Notes under the pieces: generated by a model
What the model was told of the DNA's origin: nothing
Seen by the model: the letters and a program-made list of their open reading frames with translations, nothing else
The model's database searches: none
Assembly (NCBI GenBank): GCA_039029735.1
Contig: JBCCFL010000010.1
Coordinates: forward strand, 55,635-119,634
DNA from: CADEDH01 sp039029735
GTDB taxonomy: Bacteria; Actinomycetota; Acidimicrobiia; Acidimicrobiales; SZUA-35
Reading direction: 5' to 3'
Length of the DNA stretch: 64,000 nucleotides
Program-made: the position numbers and the translations under genes
Shown here: positions 8,824 through 17,249 of the stretch, piece after piece
Numbering within the stretch: position 1 is the first letter of the stretch
Layout of the letters: every line of letters starts with the position of its first letter

Positions 8824-9402
8824 ATGACGGCAGAGGCCAGCACGGTCGAGGAGAGCTCGACCGTCGATCGGATCGTGGATGCCGTACTGGCGGTGTTGGC
8901 CCGCGACGGCATGGCTGGTGTGAGCATGCGCGCTGTGGCCCGAGAAGCCGAGGTCGCAGTTGGCCTCGCCCACTATCACTTCGACTCGAAGACGGCGCTC
9001 GTCGCGGCGGCTCTGCAACGCGTCGGAGAGGCTGACGTGGAGTTGGTCTCCCCCGCCGACGGGCTGTCAGCGCCTGACCAGCTCCGTGAGCATCTGGAGC
9101 GCGCCTTCGATCCGTCGTTCCTCGCCCCGACGTACCTGAGCCTGCGGCTGCAGCTGTGGTCGCTGGCCGGCGTCGATCCACAATTCGCCGCCATCAACCG
9201 GGCGGCGCAGCAGCGCTACCTCAACGGTTTGAGCGCGCTCGTTGGCGCGGTCCGCCCCGACCTCGGCCGTGACGAAGTCGCCCGCCGAGCCGCCGACATC
9301 CTGATCGTTCAGAACGGCGTGTGGCTCACCGCCGTGCTCGTCCCCGACGACGAGGCGGTGGCCCGGGCGATCGCCCGCTGCGAGCAGATCACCTTCGACT
9401 GA
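8824..9402 (+). CDS. TetR-family regulator of the choline sulfatase operon
   Basis: The 192-residue protein has an N-terminal helix-turn-helix (residues about 15-60, ending in GLAHYHFDSKTAL) and a helical ligand-binding C-terminus; size and layout resemble BetI. The ATG at 8824 follows the SDR stop by 4 bases, placing it last in the betC-Rieske-SDR unit. The perfect palindrome before betC is the probable binding site, which would make the operon autoregulated and induced by choline sulfate, choline or a product. It ends in an inverted repeat that overlaps its stop codon. Confidence 0.85.
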   Translation: MTAEASTVEESSTVDRIVDAVLAVLARDGMAGVSMRAVAREAEVAVGLAHYHFDSKTALVAAALQRVGEADVELVSPADGLSAPDQLREHLERAFDPSFLAPTYLSLRLQLWSLAGVDPQFAAINRAAQQRYLNGLSALVGAVRPDLGRDEVARRAADILIVQNGVWLTAVLVPDDEAVARAIARCEQITFD

Positions 9403-9419
9403 CTCCCACGCAGAGTCAG
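9399..9419. terminator. Short inverted repeat between convergent genes
   Basis: Arms CTGACTC and GAGTCAG (7 bp perfect, 7-base loop) span the stop codon of the TetR gene and lie 13 bases before the stop of the convergent sulfatase. A bidirectional terminator is plausible, although no long T tract follows. Confidence 0.45.
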
Positions 9420-9431
9420 GGCCGTAACCGC

Positions 9432-10856
9432 CTAGACCTGCGGTGCCGGTGTGTGGTCGAACAGGAACGCGGTGAGCAGCGCCTCGCGACCGCCGAAGGC
9501 AGCGATGCGTTCAGCCTGTGATGCGAAGGCGCGACGGTCCGTGTCATCGGGGTCGACCAGGTCACGAAGGATCGACTCCCCAGTGGCCCGTGCGTCGGCG
9601 TGCGAGGCCGAGCCGGCGAGGTCGTCCAGTTCGTCGGGATCGGCGGCCACATCGAACAGCTGCGGCTCGAAGCCGACGTGGTGCACGTACTTGTAGTCGC
9701 CGAATCCCACCGCGAAGCTCCCGGTGACCGAGCCTCCGTCGTGGTACTCCGAGAACCCAACCCGGTGGGGATCCGCCGTCCGAGCGAGATCGACGAGGGA
9801 CCGGCCAGGGCCGTCGTAGGGCTCGCCGGGAGCGACCACGTCGAGGATCGTCGGCGCCACGTCGACGAGATTGACCGCCGTGAGAGCGTCCACGCCGTGC
9901 GGCACTCCGGGGCCTGCCACGATCATCGGCACGTCGACCGAGTCGCGATACAGATACGACTTGGCCCACAGGCCGCGGTTCCCGATCATGTCGCCGTGGT
10001 CGGAGGTGAACAGCACCACCGTGTCGTCGCTCGCCCCTGCTGCCGACAACGCGCGGAGCACCCGGCCCACATTGTGATCGAGCCACGTCACCAGACCGAG
10101 GTAGAGCTGGCGACCGAACCGTGTGGCGTCCGGGGTCGTGAAGTGACGGTGATAGCCAAGAACGTCGGCCATCGCCGCCACCGCGGGGTGATCGAGCGGC
10201 TGGGCCGGGATCTCCAACTCGAGATCCAGATCCAGGTACGGGGCGACGAACTCCTCCATCACCGTGAGCGGGAAGTGCGGAGCCACCAACGACACGAACA
10301 ACGCGAACGGTGTGGATCCCCCGGCGTTGGCCTCGATCCAGCTCACCGTGCGATCGGTGATGGCGTGGTCGTAGCGCGTGTAGGTCGACTCGCCGACGGC
10401 GCAGTGATCGGCCATCTCGGTTGCGTGGTCGTAGGGGAAGGGATCCCTCCGGGGAAGCCCCTGCACCCATCCCACGCCGTTCACCACGTGCATCGGGAGC
10501 AGCGACTCGGTGAAGCCATAGTCGTCGTTCTCCGCCCGGAAGTGGAGCTTGCCGATCGACACGGCGTGCGCCCCGGCGTCTCGAGCAGCGTGGGCCCACC
10601 CTCGGACTGCGCCCGTGTAGGGGGCAGCGCTGTCCCACGCCTCCAGGTCGTGGACCCAGCGCCCGGTGGCCAGCGAGGCCCGGGCCGGCACACAGATCGG
10701 TGACGGCGTCCAGGCCCGCTCGAAACTGGTGCCCTGGGCCGCCAACCCATCGATGTTCGGGGTGCGGACGTGGCGATGCCCGGCGCTGGCAAGGCATCGG
10801 GCATTCAGTTCGTCTGCGCAGATCACCACCACGTTGCGGGCTCGGGCCTCGGTCAT
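9432..10856 (-). CDS. Type I sulfatase
   Basis: This 474-residue arylsulfatase-superfamily enzyme has the formylglycine site CVPAR at C55, an N-terminal metal-binding DE pair in CADELNAR, and FTSDHGDMIGN with the C-terminal calcium ligands. The GKLHF and WDSAAPY segments place it with choline sulfatase-like or phosphonate monoester hydrolase-like members, but it is clearly divergent from the betC copy 4 kb away. The ATG at 10856 (MTEARARN) was preferred to an upstream GTG because the core fold begins ten residues later. It is convergent with the betC operon. Substrate unknown; a sulfated osmolyte or alcohol is a guess. Confidence 0.88.
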   Translation of the reverse strand: MTEARARNVVVICADELNARCLASAGHRHVRTPNIDGLAAQGTSFERAWTPSPICVPARASLATGRWVHDLEAWDSAAPYTGAVRGWAHAARDAGAHAVSIGKLHFRAENDDYGFTESLLPMHVVNGVGWVQGLPRRDPFPYDHATEMADHCAVGESTYTRYDHAITDRTVSWIEANAGGSTPFALFVSLVAPHFPLTVMEEFVAPYLDLDLELEIPAQPLDHPAVAAMADVLGYHRHFTTPDATRFGRQLYLGLVTWLDHNVGRVLRALSAAGASDDTVVLFTSDHGDMIGNRGLWAKSYLYRDSVDVPMIVAGPGVPHGVDALTAVNLVDVAPTILDVVAPGEPYDGPGRSLVDLARTADPHRVGFSEYHDGGSVTGSFAVGFGDYKYVHHVGFEPQLFDVAADPDELDDLAGSASHADARATGESILRDLVDPDDTDRRAFASQAERIAAFGGREALLTAFLFDHTPAPQV

Positions 10857-10910
10857 TCTCCGACCGTACCTGGCCCGCCCCGGCGTGGAAGGGCTGTGGG
10901 GCACCGGCCG

Positions 10911-10940
10911 GACCGGTGGGGTCGTCCCGCCCCACCGGTC
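10911..10940. terminator. Strong GC-rich hairpin
   Basis: Two perfect 11-bp arms, GACCGGTGGGG and CCCCACCGGTC, enclose an 8-base loop, and flanking CCGGCC/GGCCGG tracts can lengthen the stem. It lies between the stop of the leftward lipoprotein gene and the start of the leftward sulfatase, so it probably ends lipoprotein transcription. Confidence 0.6.
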
Positions 10941-10981
10941 GCCGGCCGGCGACCCACCCGGTGCACCCGCCCCTGGGCTGG

Positions 10982-12037
10982 CTAGGTGTTTCGGATGATG
11001 AAGGTGTAGACGTCCTCGCTGAACACGATCGTTCCACCGCCGTAGGAGAAACCGACGGCGGCGAACTCACTGGTGTCGTCGCAGCTTCCGGTGACGGGCT
11101 CGCTGCCGACGAGGGCCACGAGGGCGTCGCAGCGTTCGGCAAAGGTGTTGGGGCCTGCGACCTCGATGCTCGTGGTGTACGACTCGATGCCGCCGCTGGT
11201 CTCGTCGAGCCCTTCGGAGAGGGCGATCACCTGGTCACCTGGCAGCAGGTCGAATGCCGGCGGGACGAGGCCCAGCTCTCGATCGAAGGCGATCGACGTG
11301 ATCTCGGTGGCCGTCAGCTCAACGCCGACCTCGAGGAAGTAGAGCACCAGGTCTCCGCCCCGTTTGCGAACCTTCGCCTCGAACCCTGTCACCGGATCGG
11401 TGAACGTGGCCCCAGGGAACGAGTCATCGGTGCAGGCATCGCCCGACACCCGGCTCCAGCCAGCGGCCGTGGCGTCGGCCTCGAACCGGTTGCACACGCT
11501 GACGAACGCAGCGTCGGAGTCATCGCCAATGCGAGAGTGGATGATGATCTCGTAGGTGCCGTCGGTGTTGATCTCGTGCTGCACGGAGCCGCCAGGGGGC
11601 GGATCGAACCAGGCCGGCACCGAGCCGGTCTCGGCGCCACCCGACGACGAGCCGGGCGAGGCCGACGTCGATCCGTCGCTGTCCGATGAGCTGCCGGTGG
11701 ACGAGCTGTCAGCGGACGAGTCGATCGGGGCGGCCGCAGACTCACCGTCGGTGTCGACCACCGACCCGTCTGCGCTTCCCGCGCCAGCGTCATCGCGCCG
11801 GGTGCCATCATCGGCGGCCACGTCACCGGTGGCTTCGGCGGTGCTGCTCGCAGCATCGTCGGTCACAACGTCAGGCTTGGCTGCCACCTCCGCCGCACCG
11901 GCGTCGGTCGAGGTCTGCTCCTCGGGCGACCCGAGTGTCACGGTGCATGCGCTGCCCGTGAGGCTGGCCACCGCCAACAAGGCAACGAGGCGCCTCATGG
12001 GCGCCGCCATCGGAGATGTAACTGAAACGAATCGCAT
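10982..12037 (-). CDS. Predicted lipoprotein with Ser/Asp-rich linker
   Basis: I do not recognise a named family. The protein (351 aa from the ATG at 12037, preceded by GGGAG seven bases upstream) has a signal peptide with LLAVASLTGSAC as lipobox, then about 120 low-complexity residues rich in Ser, Asp, Ala and Gly, and then a folded C-terminal region of about 200 residues. That region has two similar parts, each with paired cysteines and the words FVSVCNRFEAD and FAERCDALVAL, suggesting an internal duplication. It should sit on the outer face of the membrane with the linker spanning the cell wall. Binding or sensory roles are possible but not shown. Confidence 0.7.
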   Translation of the reverse strand: MRFVSVTSPMAAPMRRLVALLAVASLTGSACTVTLGSPEEQTSTDAGAAEVAAKPDVVTDDAASSTAEATGDVAADDGTRRDDAGAGSADGSVVDTDGESAAAPIDSSADSSSTGSSSDSDGSTSASPGSSSGGAETGSVPAWFDPPPGGSVQHEINTDGTYEIIIHSRIGDDSDAAFVSVCNRFEADATAAGWSRVSGDACTDDSFPGATFTDPVTGFEAKVRKRGGDLVLYFLEVGVELTATEITSIAFDRELGLVPPAFDLLPGDQVIALSEGLDETSGGIESYTTSIEVAGPNTFAERCDALVALVGSEPVTGSCDDTSEFAAVGFSYGGGTIVFSEDVYTFIIRNT

Positions 12038-12282
12038 GTCCTTGCTCCCAGGTTGATGTTCACCTGGGACGCTAAGACGGCTCGTTTTTCGCATCTGGCC
12101 GCAAAGCGGGCACCTTCAGGACGCCTCCTGGACGCGAACCGGACGTCACCGGGACGGCGCACCGAACCCCAGCGAATCCAACCACTCGATGACCTTCGGC
12201 CCTACCTGGGAGTTCTCGTGCGGCTGATCATCGTCTCGTACACGGACGCACACGTTGTGTGCGCTCACGAGGAGAAGCGACG

Positions 12283-13932
12283 TTGACGACCACCAGTCCT
12301 GACCGCCCACCGGCTGCGACACCGCGCCCGGCCACCCGACCGGTTCGATCCGCGGACGAGAGCTTCGGCTCAGGGGCCCTGATAGCGCTGGTGCTCGGGG
12401 CTTTCGCGATCCTGGTGCTCGGCTTCTTCGGGCTGATCACGGCGGTCGCGGTGCTCGGTGACCCACCCGAGCCCCCTCCCGCGTCGGTCCTCGCCGTTTC
12501 GCTCAACGAGTACTCGATCACCGGCGACCTCACCGCGCCGGCCGGCGACGTCACGTTGGCCATCACCAATACCGGCTCGATCGAACACAATCTCGTGATC
12601 CCATCACTCGGCGTGCGCAGCCCCGACATCGCCCCGGGGGCGACAGCGATGCTGGATCTCGGAGAACTGGAGGCCGGTATCTACGACCTGGTGTGTGACG
12701 TGCCCGGCCACGAGAGCTCCGGCATGACGAACGCACTCACCATCACTGAGGGTGGGGAGCCCGTGGTCGTGGGAGCGCACAGCGGGCATGGCGGCGACGA
12801 CGTCGACCACGCAGCGATGGATCTGGCCATGATGGAGTCGATGCTGGCCTTCCCGGCCGAGACCGAGGGCCGGGGCAATCCAATCCTCGAACCCACCGAG
12901 GTCTTGGCCGACGGAACGAAGGTGTTCGACCTCACCGCCGAGATCGTGGATTGGGAAGTGGAACCCGGGCGCTTCGTCGAAGCGTGGACCTACAACGGCG
13001 TGGTCCCGGCGCCGCAGATCATCCTCGACTCAGGGGACAAGGTGAAGGTCCGGGTGCTGAACAACCTGCCGATGTCCACCGACATTCACTGGCACGGGGT
13101 ACACACCCCGAACGACCAGGACGGGGTTGCGCCGTACACCCAGGAATTGATCGCCCCGAACGGCGGCACGTTCGAGTACGAGTTCATGGCCGACGACGAT
13201 GCCATCGGCATGTACCACGCCCACCACCACGCCCAGGTGCAGGTCGTGAACGGCATGTTCGGCGTGATCCGCATCGGCGAGAACCCGATCCCGAGGGGCA
13301 GCACCATCAGCGGCGTGACGATCCCGGACGATCTCGACCTCGCCGTCGACATGCCCATGGTCCTCAACGATGCGGGCACCATCGGACTGTCGCTGAACGG
13401 CAAGAGCTTTCCCGCCACCGAGCCGGTGCTCATGACCCAGGGCGAGTGGGCGAGTGTGACCTACTACAACGAGGGCCTGCAGATTCACCCCATGCACCTG
13501 CACCAGTTCCCCCAGCTCGTGTACGCAAAGGATGGCGTGCCCCTCGACGTGCCCTACTGGGTCGACACGCTCAACGTGGCACCCGGCGAGCGATACACCG
13601 TGCTGTTCCGGGCCGACGATGCCGGAACCTGGGTGTGGCACTGCCACATCCTCACCCACGTGGAACGCGACGAGGGCATGTTCGGAATGGTGACCGCGAT
13701 CGTCGTCGAACCCGATCCCGCCTTCGACCCGGAAGCCAGCCCAGTCAATCCGAGCGACTTCCGCTTGGCGCCCGCAGTCATCGGTGGTGGCCACGATCAC
13801 GGCAACGGCGACGGCGCCCATGACCACGCAGACGCCGACGCAGACGCAGACGCCGAGTCGGAGGCGGGGGCGGGGGCGGAGGCGGAGGCGGAGGCAGGCT
13901 CGGAGACCGCAGCAGCCGATGCCGGCGCCTGA
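12283..13932 (+). CDS. Membrane-anchored multicopper oxidase with N-terminal cupredoxin
   Basis: The protein (549 aa) has an N-terminal membrane helix (about residues 33-58), a small cupredoxin domain with a complete type 1 copper set (EHNL His, then C-x4-H-x4-M in CDVPGHESSGM), and a two-domain multicopper oxidase core. The core shows HWHG, HAHHHA, HPMHLHQF and HCHILTHVERDEGM, which supply type 1 and trinuclear copper ligands. It ends with a His/Asp/Ala/Glu-rich tail (DADADADA, AEAEAEAG). The TTG at 12283 was chosen because GGAG lies 8 bases before it; a GTG at 12259 has no such signal. It may oxidise metals, phenolics or nitrite at the cell surface; the substrate is not readable. Confidence 0.88.
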   Translation: MTTTSPDRPPAATPRPATRPVRSADESFGSGALIALVLGAFAILVLGFFGLITAVAVLGDPPEPPPASVLAVSLNEYSITGDLTAPAGDVTLAITNTGSIEHNLVIPSLGVRSPDIAPGATAMLDLGELEAGIYDLVCDVPGHESSGMTNALTITEGGEPVVVGAHSGHGGDDVDHAAMDLAMMESMLAFPAETEGRGNPILEPTEVLADGTKVFDLTAEIVDWEVEPGRFVEAWTYNGVVPAPQIILDSGDKVKVRVLNNLPMSTDIHWHGVHTPNDQDGVAPYTQELIAPNGGTFEYEFMADDDAIGMYHAHHHAQVQVVNGMFGVIRIGENPIPRGSTISGVTIPDDLDLAVDMPMVLNDAGTIGLSLNGKSFPATEPVLMTQGEWASVTYYNEGLQIHPMHLHQFPQLVYAKDGVPLDVPYWVDTLNVAPGERYTVLFRADDAGTWVWHCHILTHVERDEGMFGMVTAIVVEPDPAFDPEASPVNPSDFRLAPAVIGGGHDHGNGDGAHDHADADADADAESEAGAGAEAEAEAGSETAAADAGA

Positions 13933-13947
13933 CGAACGCCCCGTCAG
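13929..13947. terminator. Short hairpin across convergent stop codons
   Basis: Arms CTGACG and CGTCAG surround a 7-base loop. Both stop codons, of the multicopper oxidase and of the leftward downstream gene, are part of the stem. The stem is short, so terminator function is tentative. Confidence 0.35.
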
Positions 13948-14582
13948 CTCTGCGGCGGGTCGAGCTCCCGATAGAGCTCCAGGAGTTCATCTCGGGGCCC
14001 GACGTCGCGATCAGGCACCTCGGGGGCAATCACCGTGCCGGTGGCGAACCAGTCGTACATCGTGCGCCCCATCTCCTGGCCCCTGCGGGTATGGATGCAC
14101 AGCGCCACATCGGGAATGGCGGGAGCGAGTTCCTGATGCAAGGCCAGCTGCATCAGCTCGCCGTTGATTGGGTCCTTCACGGTTCGAGCGAGATAGCCGG
14201 CGGCCTGGGCGGCGAACACCAAACGGTCGTAGGCCCCGGGCTCGGTGTCGTCGGCCGACTCGTGCAGGGCCCGCACCACGGCGATCGACTGGGGGTCGCC
14301 CATGCCCACGTCCTCGGCGGCGAGCACCTGGAGCCGGCGCCACATCTCGGCCTCGTGGTCGGCGTCGGTCCTGGCGAGTTCGAGCGCAGCCAGGATCGCC
14401 TGCTCGGCGTCGCCCAACCGCACGTACTTGTGGAGCGCCGATCGGACCTCGTCACTCGCCAGCCCGTGGCGGGTGGTGCGCCCGGCGAACGGGTCGGTCG
14501 ACCAGTGCGGGATCGGTCGTTCCCATTCGGCGGGGGCTGTATCGGCGTCGAGAGCCGAATGGGGGCTGGGTGAGTCCGTCAT
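13944..14582 (-). CDS. Stand-alone RarA/MgsA C-terminal-like helical protein
   Basis: The 212-residue protein matches the C-terminal helical/tetramerisation region of the AAA+ protein RarA (MgsA, WRNIP1-like): the stretch EMWRRLQVLAAEDVGMGDP corresponds to the family hallmark in which a helix ends with ASEDVG-like residues. The N-terminal AAA+ ATPase part is absent; no Walker motifs exist. Its start overlaps the cytochrome P450 stop as ATGA, so the two are co-translated. Proteins of this kind are usually annotated hypothetical. A role in replication-fork biology would need the ATPase, so a structural or regulatory role with the P450 is equally possible. Confidence 0.6.
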   Translation of the reverse strand: MTDSPSPHSALDADTAPAEWERPIPHWSTDPFAGRTTRHGLASDEVRSALHKYVRLGDAEQAILAALELARTDADHEAEMWRRLQVLAAEDVGMGDPQSIAVVRALHESADDTEPGAYDRLVFAAQAAGYLARTVKDPINGELMQLALHQELAPAIPDVALCIHTRRGQEMGRTMYDWFATGTVIAPEVPDRDVGPRDELLELYRELDPPQS

Positions 14583-15769
14583 CGATGGGCTCCAGGGATG
14601 AGGTCGAGCCGGTGCACGAGCCCGGCTGCGTTCTTCGTCATGTCGACATGATCGCCGATCTCGGCGTCGGGCCGGCCGACTGCCAGCGCTCGCACCATCT
14701 CGGCAATCTCCATTCGGCCGAGTGCGGCGCCGAGGCAGTAGTGGCGACCGAGGCCGAACGCGAGCTGCGGCTTGGGCCAGGCTCGATCGGGGTCGAAACG
14801 GTGCGGGTCGTCGTAGATCGCCGGATCGCGGTGGGCCGCAGCGATCCGGATGGTGACGAAACTGCCGGCCGGCATCTCGACCCCACCCACCGAGGTGTCG
14901 CTGAGGGCGTACTTGATCGTATGGCGGATGGCAGGTTCGACCCGCCCGCACTCCTCGGCCGCCGGCGCCGCCAGGTCGGGGTCGCTCCCGATCCGACGGT
15001 ACGTGTCGCGATGATGCAGCAGGGTCCAGAGCGCGAGGCCGGTGGTGTTGGCCGTGTTGTCGACCGAGGCGCTCAGCAACTCCTCTACGAGGTAGAACAC
15101 CGTTTCGGTGTCGAGGTCGCCGGAGGCAACGCTGCCGAGCATCATCGACACCACGTCGTCGCCGGGCGTTTGGGTGCGGGCGGCGATCAGCTCCCGTGTG
15201 AGCTCCGCCATCTCGACCTTGGCTGCCCGCACGGGTTCCACCATCTCGTCGGTGGCCGTGAACACCGAGAGCAGCGTTTTGGACAGCGAGGCCAGGCGGG
15301 GGGCCAGCGATTCGGGGGCGCCGACCATCCAGCAGAAGAGTCGGGCCGGCACGACATCGGCGTAGCTGGCCATCACGTCGAACGGCTCGTGGGGGTCGGC
15401 GGCCACCACCAACTCCTCGCACAGCGTGCGGACGTGATGGCGGAGCGCCTCGACGCGGGGCGGCGTGAACCAGGGGCCGACCACCCGGCGCAGGTTGCGA
15501 TGGTCGTCACCCTCGGAGTCGGTCAGTGTGCGCCCGACCTCACCCCACAACGGTTCGATTCCTCGGCTCTCCAGGAGTGGATCGATGCCCGGCGTCAACG
15601 CGCGGTTGGCGAAGGCCTCGGCCGAGGTGGCGTAGTCGATCGTGGACCATCCGATGGGATCCGACACCACAGCGGCCTCGGCTCGGAGCCGATCGAACAC
15701 TGGATGCGGATCATCGAGGAACACCGGCGACGCCGGATCGAGGTGCAGGCGTGGACTCACGTCGCGCAT
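14579..15769 (-). CDS. Cytochrome P450
   Basis: This 396-residue soluble bacterial P450 has the heme-binding loop FGLGRHYCLG with the axial cysteine, an ExxR motif (ECGR) in the K helix, and an I-helix segment SASVDNTANT, in which the usual (A/G)GxxT is replaced by SVDNT. The ATG at 15769 (MRDVSPRLHLDP) gives the normal start of the fold; the longer open frame upstream would add 38 non-conserved residues. It is followed by the overlapping RarA-C-like gene and preceded by a LysR regulator on the same strand. Ferredoxin and reductase partners are not adjacent. The substrate is unknown. Confidence 0.9.
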   Translation of the reverse strand: MRDVSPRLHLDPASPVFLDDPHPVFDRLRAEAAVVSDPIGWSTIDYATSAEAFANRALTPGIDPLLESRGIEPLWGEVGRTLTDSEGDDHRNLRRVVGPWFTPPRVEALRHHVRTLCEELVVAADPHEPFDVMASYADVVPARLFCWMVGAPESLAPRLASLSKTLLSVFTATDEMVEPVRAAKVEMAELTRELIAARTQTPGDDVVSMMLGSVASGDLDTETVFYLVEELLSASVDNTANTTGLALWTLLHHRDTYRRIGSDPDLAAPAAEECGRVEPAIRHTIKYALSDTSVGGVEMPAGSFVTIRIAAAHRDPAIYDDPHRFDPDRAWPKPQLAFGLGRHYCLGAALGRMEIAEMVRALAVGRPDAEIGDHVDMTKNAAGLVHRLDLIPGAHR

Positions 15770-15830
15770 GGCACCGAGTGAAGCCGATGTCGACGACGGA
15801 ATCGGGTCGTACGTGTGAACGCTGCGCGAC

Positions 15831-16760
15831 TCACCGGGCGGCAAGGTGGGGCTGGAGCGTGGCGAGCTGGGAGGCGCACACATCAGCGGCGATGGCCACG
15901 AACCGTTCAGCCACCGGCGCCAGTGTGCGGTCGCCGCTCCACACGATCGAGAGCCTCCGTGGCTCGATCTCGGGTTTGGTCGATCGCACCGAAACGGCGG
16001 GGTCGGTCACATCAACAGTGAGCAACGGCACGATGGCAATGCCAACGCCGGCACCAACCATGCCTTGCACGGCGCCGTTGTCGTGCGAGCGGAACACGTA
16101 GTTGGGGGCCAACCCGATTCGCTCCAGGCCCCGATCGACGAGCAGCCCGCAGGTGTCGTCGGCCGGCTGGCCAACCATCGGCTGACCGGCGAGGGCCTCC
16201 AGGTCGACGGGCCCGTCGGGAAAGTCGGGCGGCACGATGGCGATGTGGGGGTCGGCGCCGAGGTACTGGGACTCGAACGCCGGATCGACATCACCCACCA
16301 CGAAGGCCAGATCGAGGTCGCCCCGAGCGAGCGCTCCGAGCCGAACGTCCTGCTCCGGGTCCTCCTCCACGAGCACCACTTCGACGTGGGGCGCTTCCTG
16401 GCGCAGCCGCCCGAGCGTGAACGGCAGCACCCGAGCAGAGATCGACTGGAAGGTGCCGATGGCCAGCCGGCCGGACACGCCCCGGACGTAGCGATCGAGC
16501 TCGTGCTCGGCCTCCTGGATCTGGCCGAGCACGAGCTCGGCCTGACGCAGGATCAGCTCGCCTGCCGGCGTGAGTCGAGGCGGCGTCGGGCCCGACGGCC
16601 GGTCGAACAGGGTCTGCCCCACCACCTGCTCCAACGCAGCGACCTGCTGTGACACCGCCGACTGGGTGAATCCCAGCCGCGAGGCCGCCCGGCCGAACGT
16701 GCCTTCCTCAGCCACGGCTCGCAGTGCGAGCAGGTGGCGAACGCTCAGGTCACTCCACAT
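15831..16760 (-). CDS. LysR-family transcriptional regulator
   Basis: The 309-residue protein has an N-terminal winged helix (FGRAASRLGFTQSAVSQQVAALEQ) and a two-lobed periplasmic-binding-like effector domain, the standard LysR layout. The ATG at 16760 was preferred over a TTG nine bases upstream. The P450 gene follows on the same strand after 61 bases and a small protein is transcribed divergently, so either could be a target. The effector is unknown. Confidence 0.9.
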   Translation of the reverse strand: MWSDLSVRHLLALRAVAEEGTFGRAASRLGFTQSAVSQQVAALEQVVGQTLFDRPSGPTPPRLTPAGELILRQAELVLGQIQEAEHELDRYVRGVSGRLAIGTFQSISARVLPFTLGRLRQEAPHVEVVLVEEDPEQDVRLGALARGDLDLAFVVGDVDPAFESQYLGADPHIAIVPPDFPDGPVDLEALAGQPMVGQPADDTCGLLVDRGLERIGLAPNYVFRSHDNGAVQGMVGAGVGIAIVPLLTVDVTDPAVSVRSTKPEIEPRRLSIVWSGDRTLAPVAERFVAIAADVCASQLATLQPHLAAR

Positions 16761-16770
16761 GAGGGTCAAT

Positions 16771-16819
16771 CATAAGCGAATCTGATCATCAGCACGCAAG
16801 ATGACCGCTTTTCGTTATG
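16771..16819. promoter_or_regulatory. Possible LysR operator region
   Basis: Between the LysR start and the divergent small gene lie CATAAGCGAA (16771-16780) and TTCGTTATG (16811-16819), an inverted repeat with one-base gap, plus an internal TGATCA. Such paired half-sites in divergent intergenic regions are typical of LysR control. The assignment is weak. Confidence 0.35.
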
Positions 16820-16844
16820 CACCGCACTTCCTACGATCGAAGAC

Positions 16845-17249
16845 ATGACCTCGATCCCCACCACCTCCGACCTCACCGAACTCGGCGCCAACATTGCCGA
16901 GCACGGATTCGCCGATCACGAGACGCGGGTCACCCAGATCGTCACCCTCGCCCGCAAGGCTGGCTGCGATCAGCCGTCGCTGGACGAGCTGGAGAACTGC
17001 GACGCGCCTCGTCCCGTACGAGAGCGAGCCCTCAGCTCACTCACCTCACGCTGGTACCGGATCCACGACGAACTCACCCAGGCCCACGATCACTGGGGCC
17101 GCTCGTTCTCGCAGCTCCTCGAAACCTGGAACGACCATCAGGATCTGCGCCGCAGCGATGCGAGCCTGGCTGAGCGCTGGGCCTCGCACCAGGCGGTCGA
17201 CGCCGCTCGCCGCGACGTGATCCGCCATCCGAGCCCACTGGCGGGCTAG
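16845..17249 (+). CDS. Hypothetical helical protein, divergent from LysR
   Basis: I do not recognise this 134-residue protein. It is charged, predicted mostly helical, with no signal peptide, membrane segment or known motif; Trp and His residues are frequent in the second half (SRWYRIHDEL, HDHWGRSFSQLLETWNDH). Its ATG at 16845 is 84 bases from the LysR start and faces it, the classic position of a LysR target. Its stop overlaps that of the leftward hydrolase by 4 bases. Confidence 0.6.
   Translation: MTSIPTTSDLTELGANIAEHGFADHETRVTQIVTLARKAGCDQPSLDELENCDAPRPVRERALSSLTSRWYRIHDELTQAHDHWGRSFSQLLETWNDHQDLRRSDASLAERWASHQAVDAARRDVIRHPSPLAG

Noticed and set aside
9432..10856. Second choline sulfatase gene
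   Set aside because: It has the sulfatase active site but lacks several BetC-specific segments, so only a general sulfatase call is supported.
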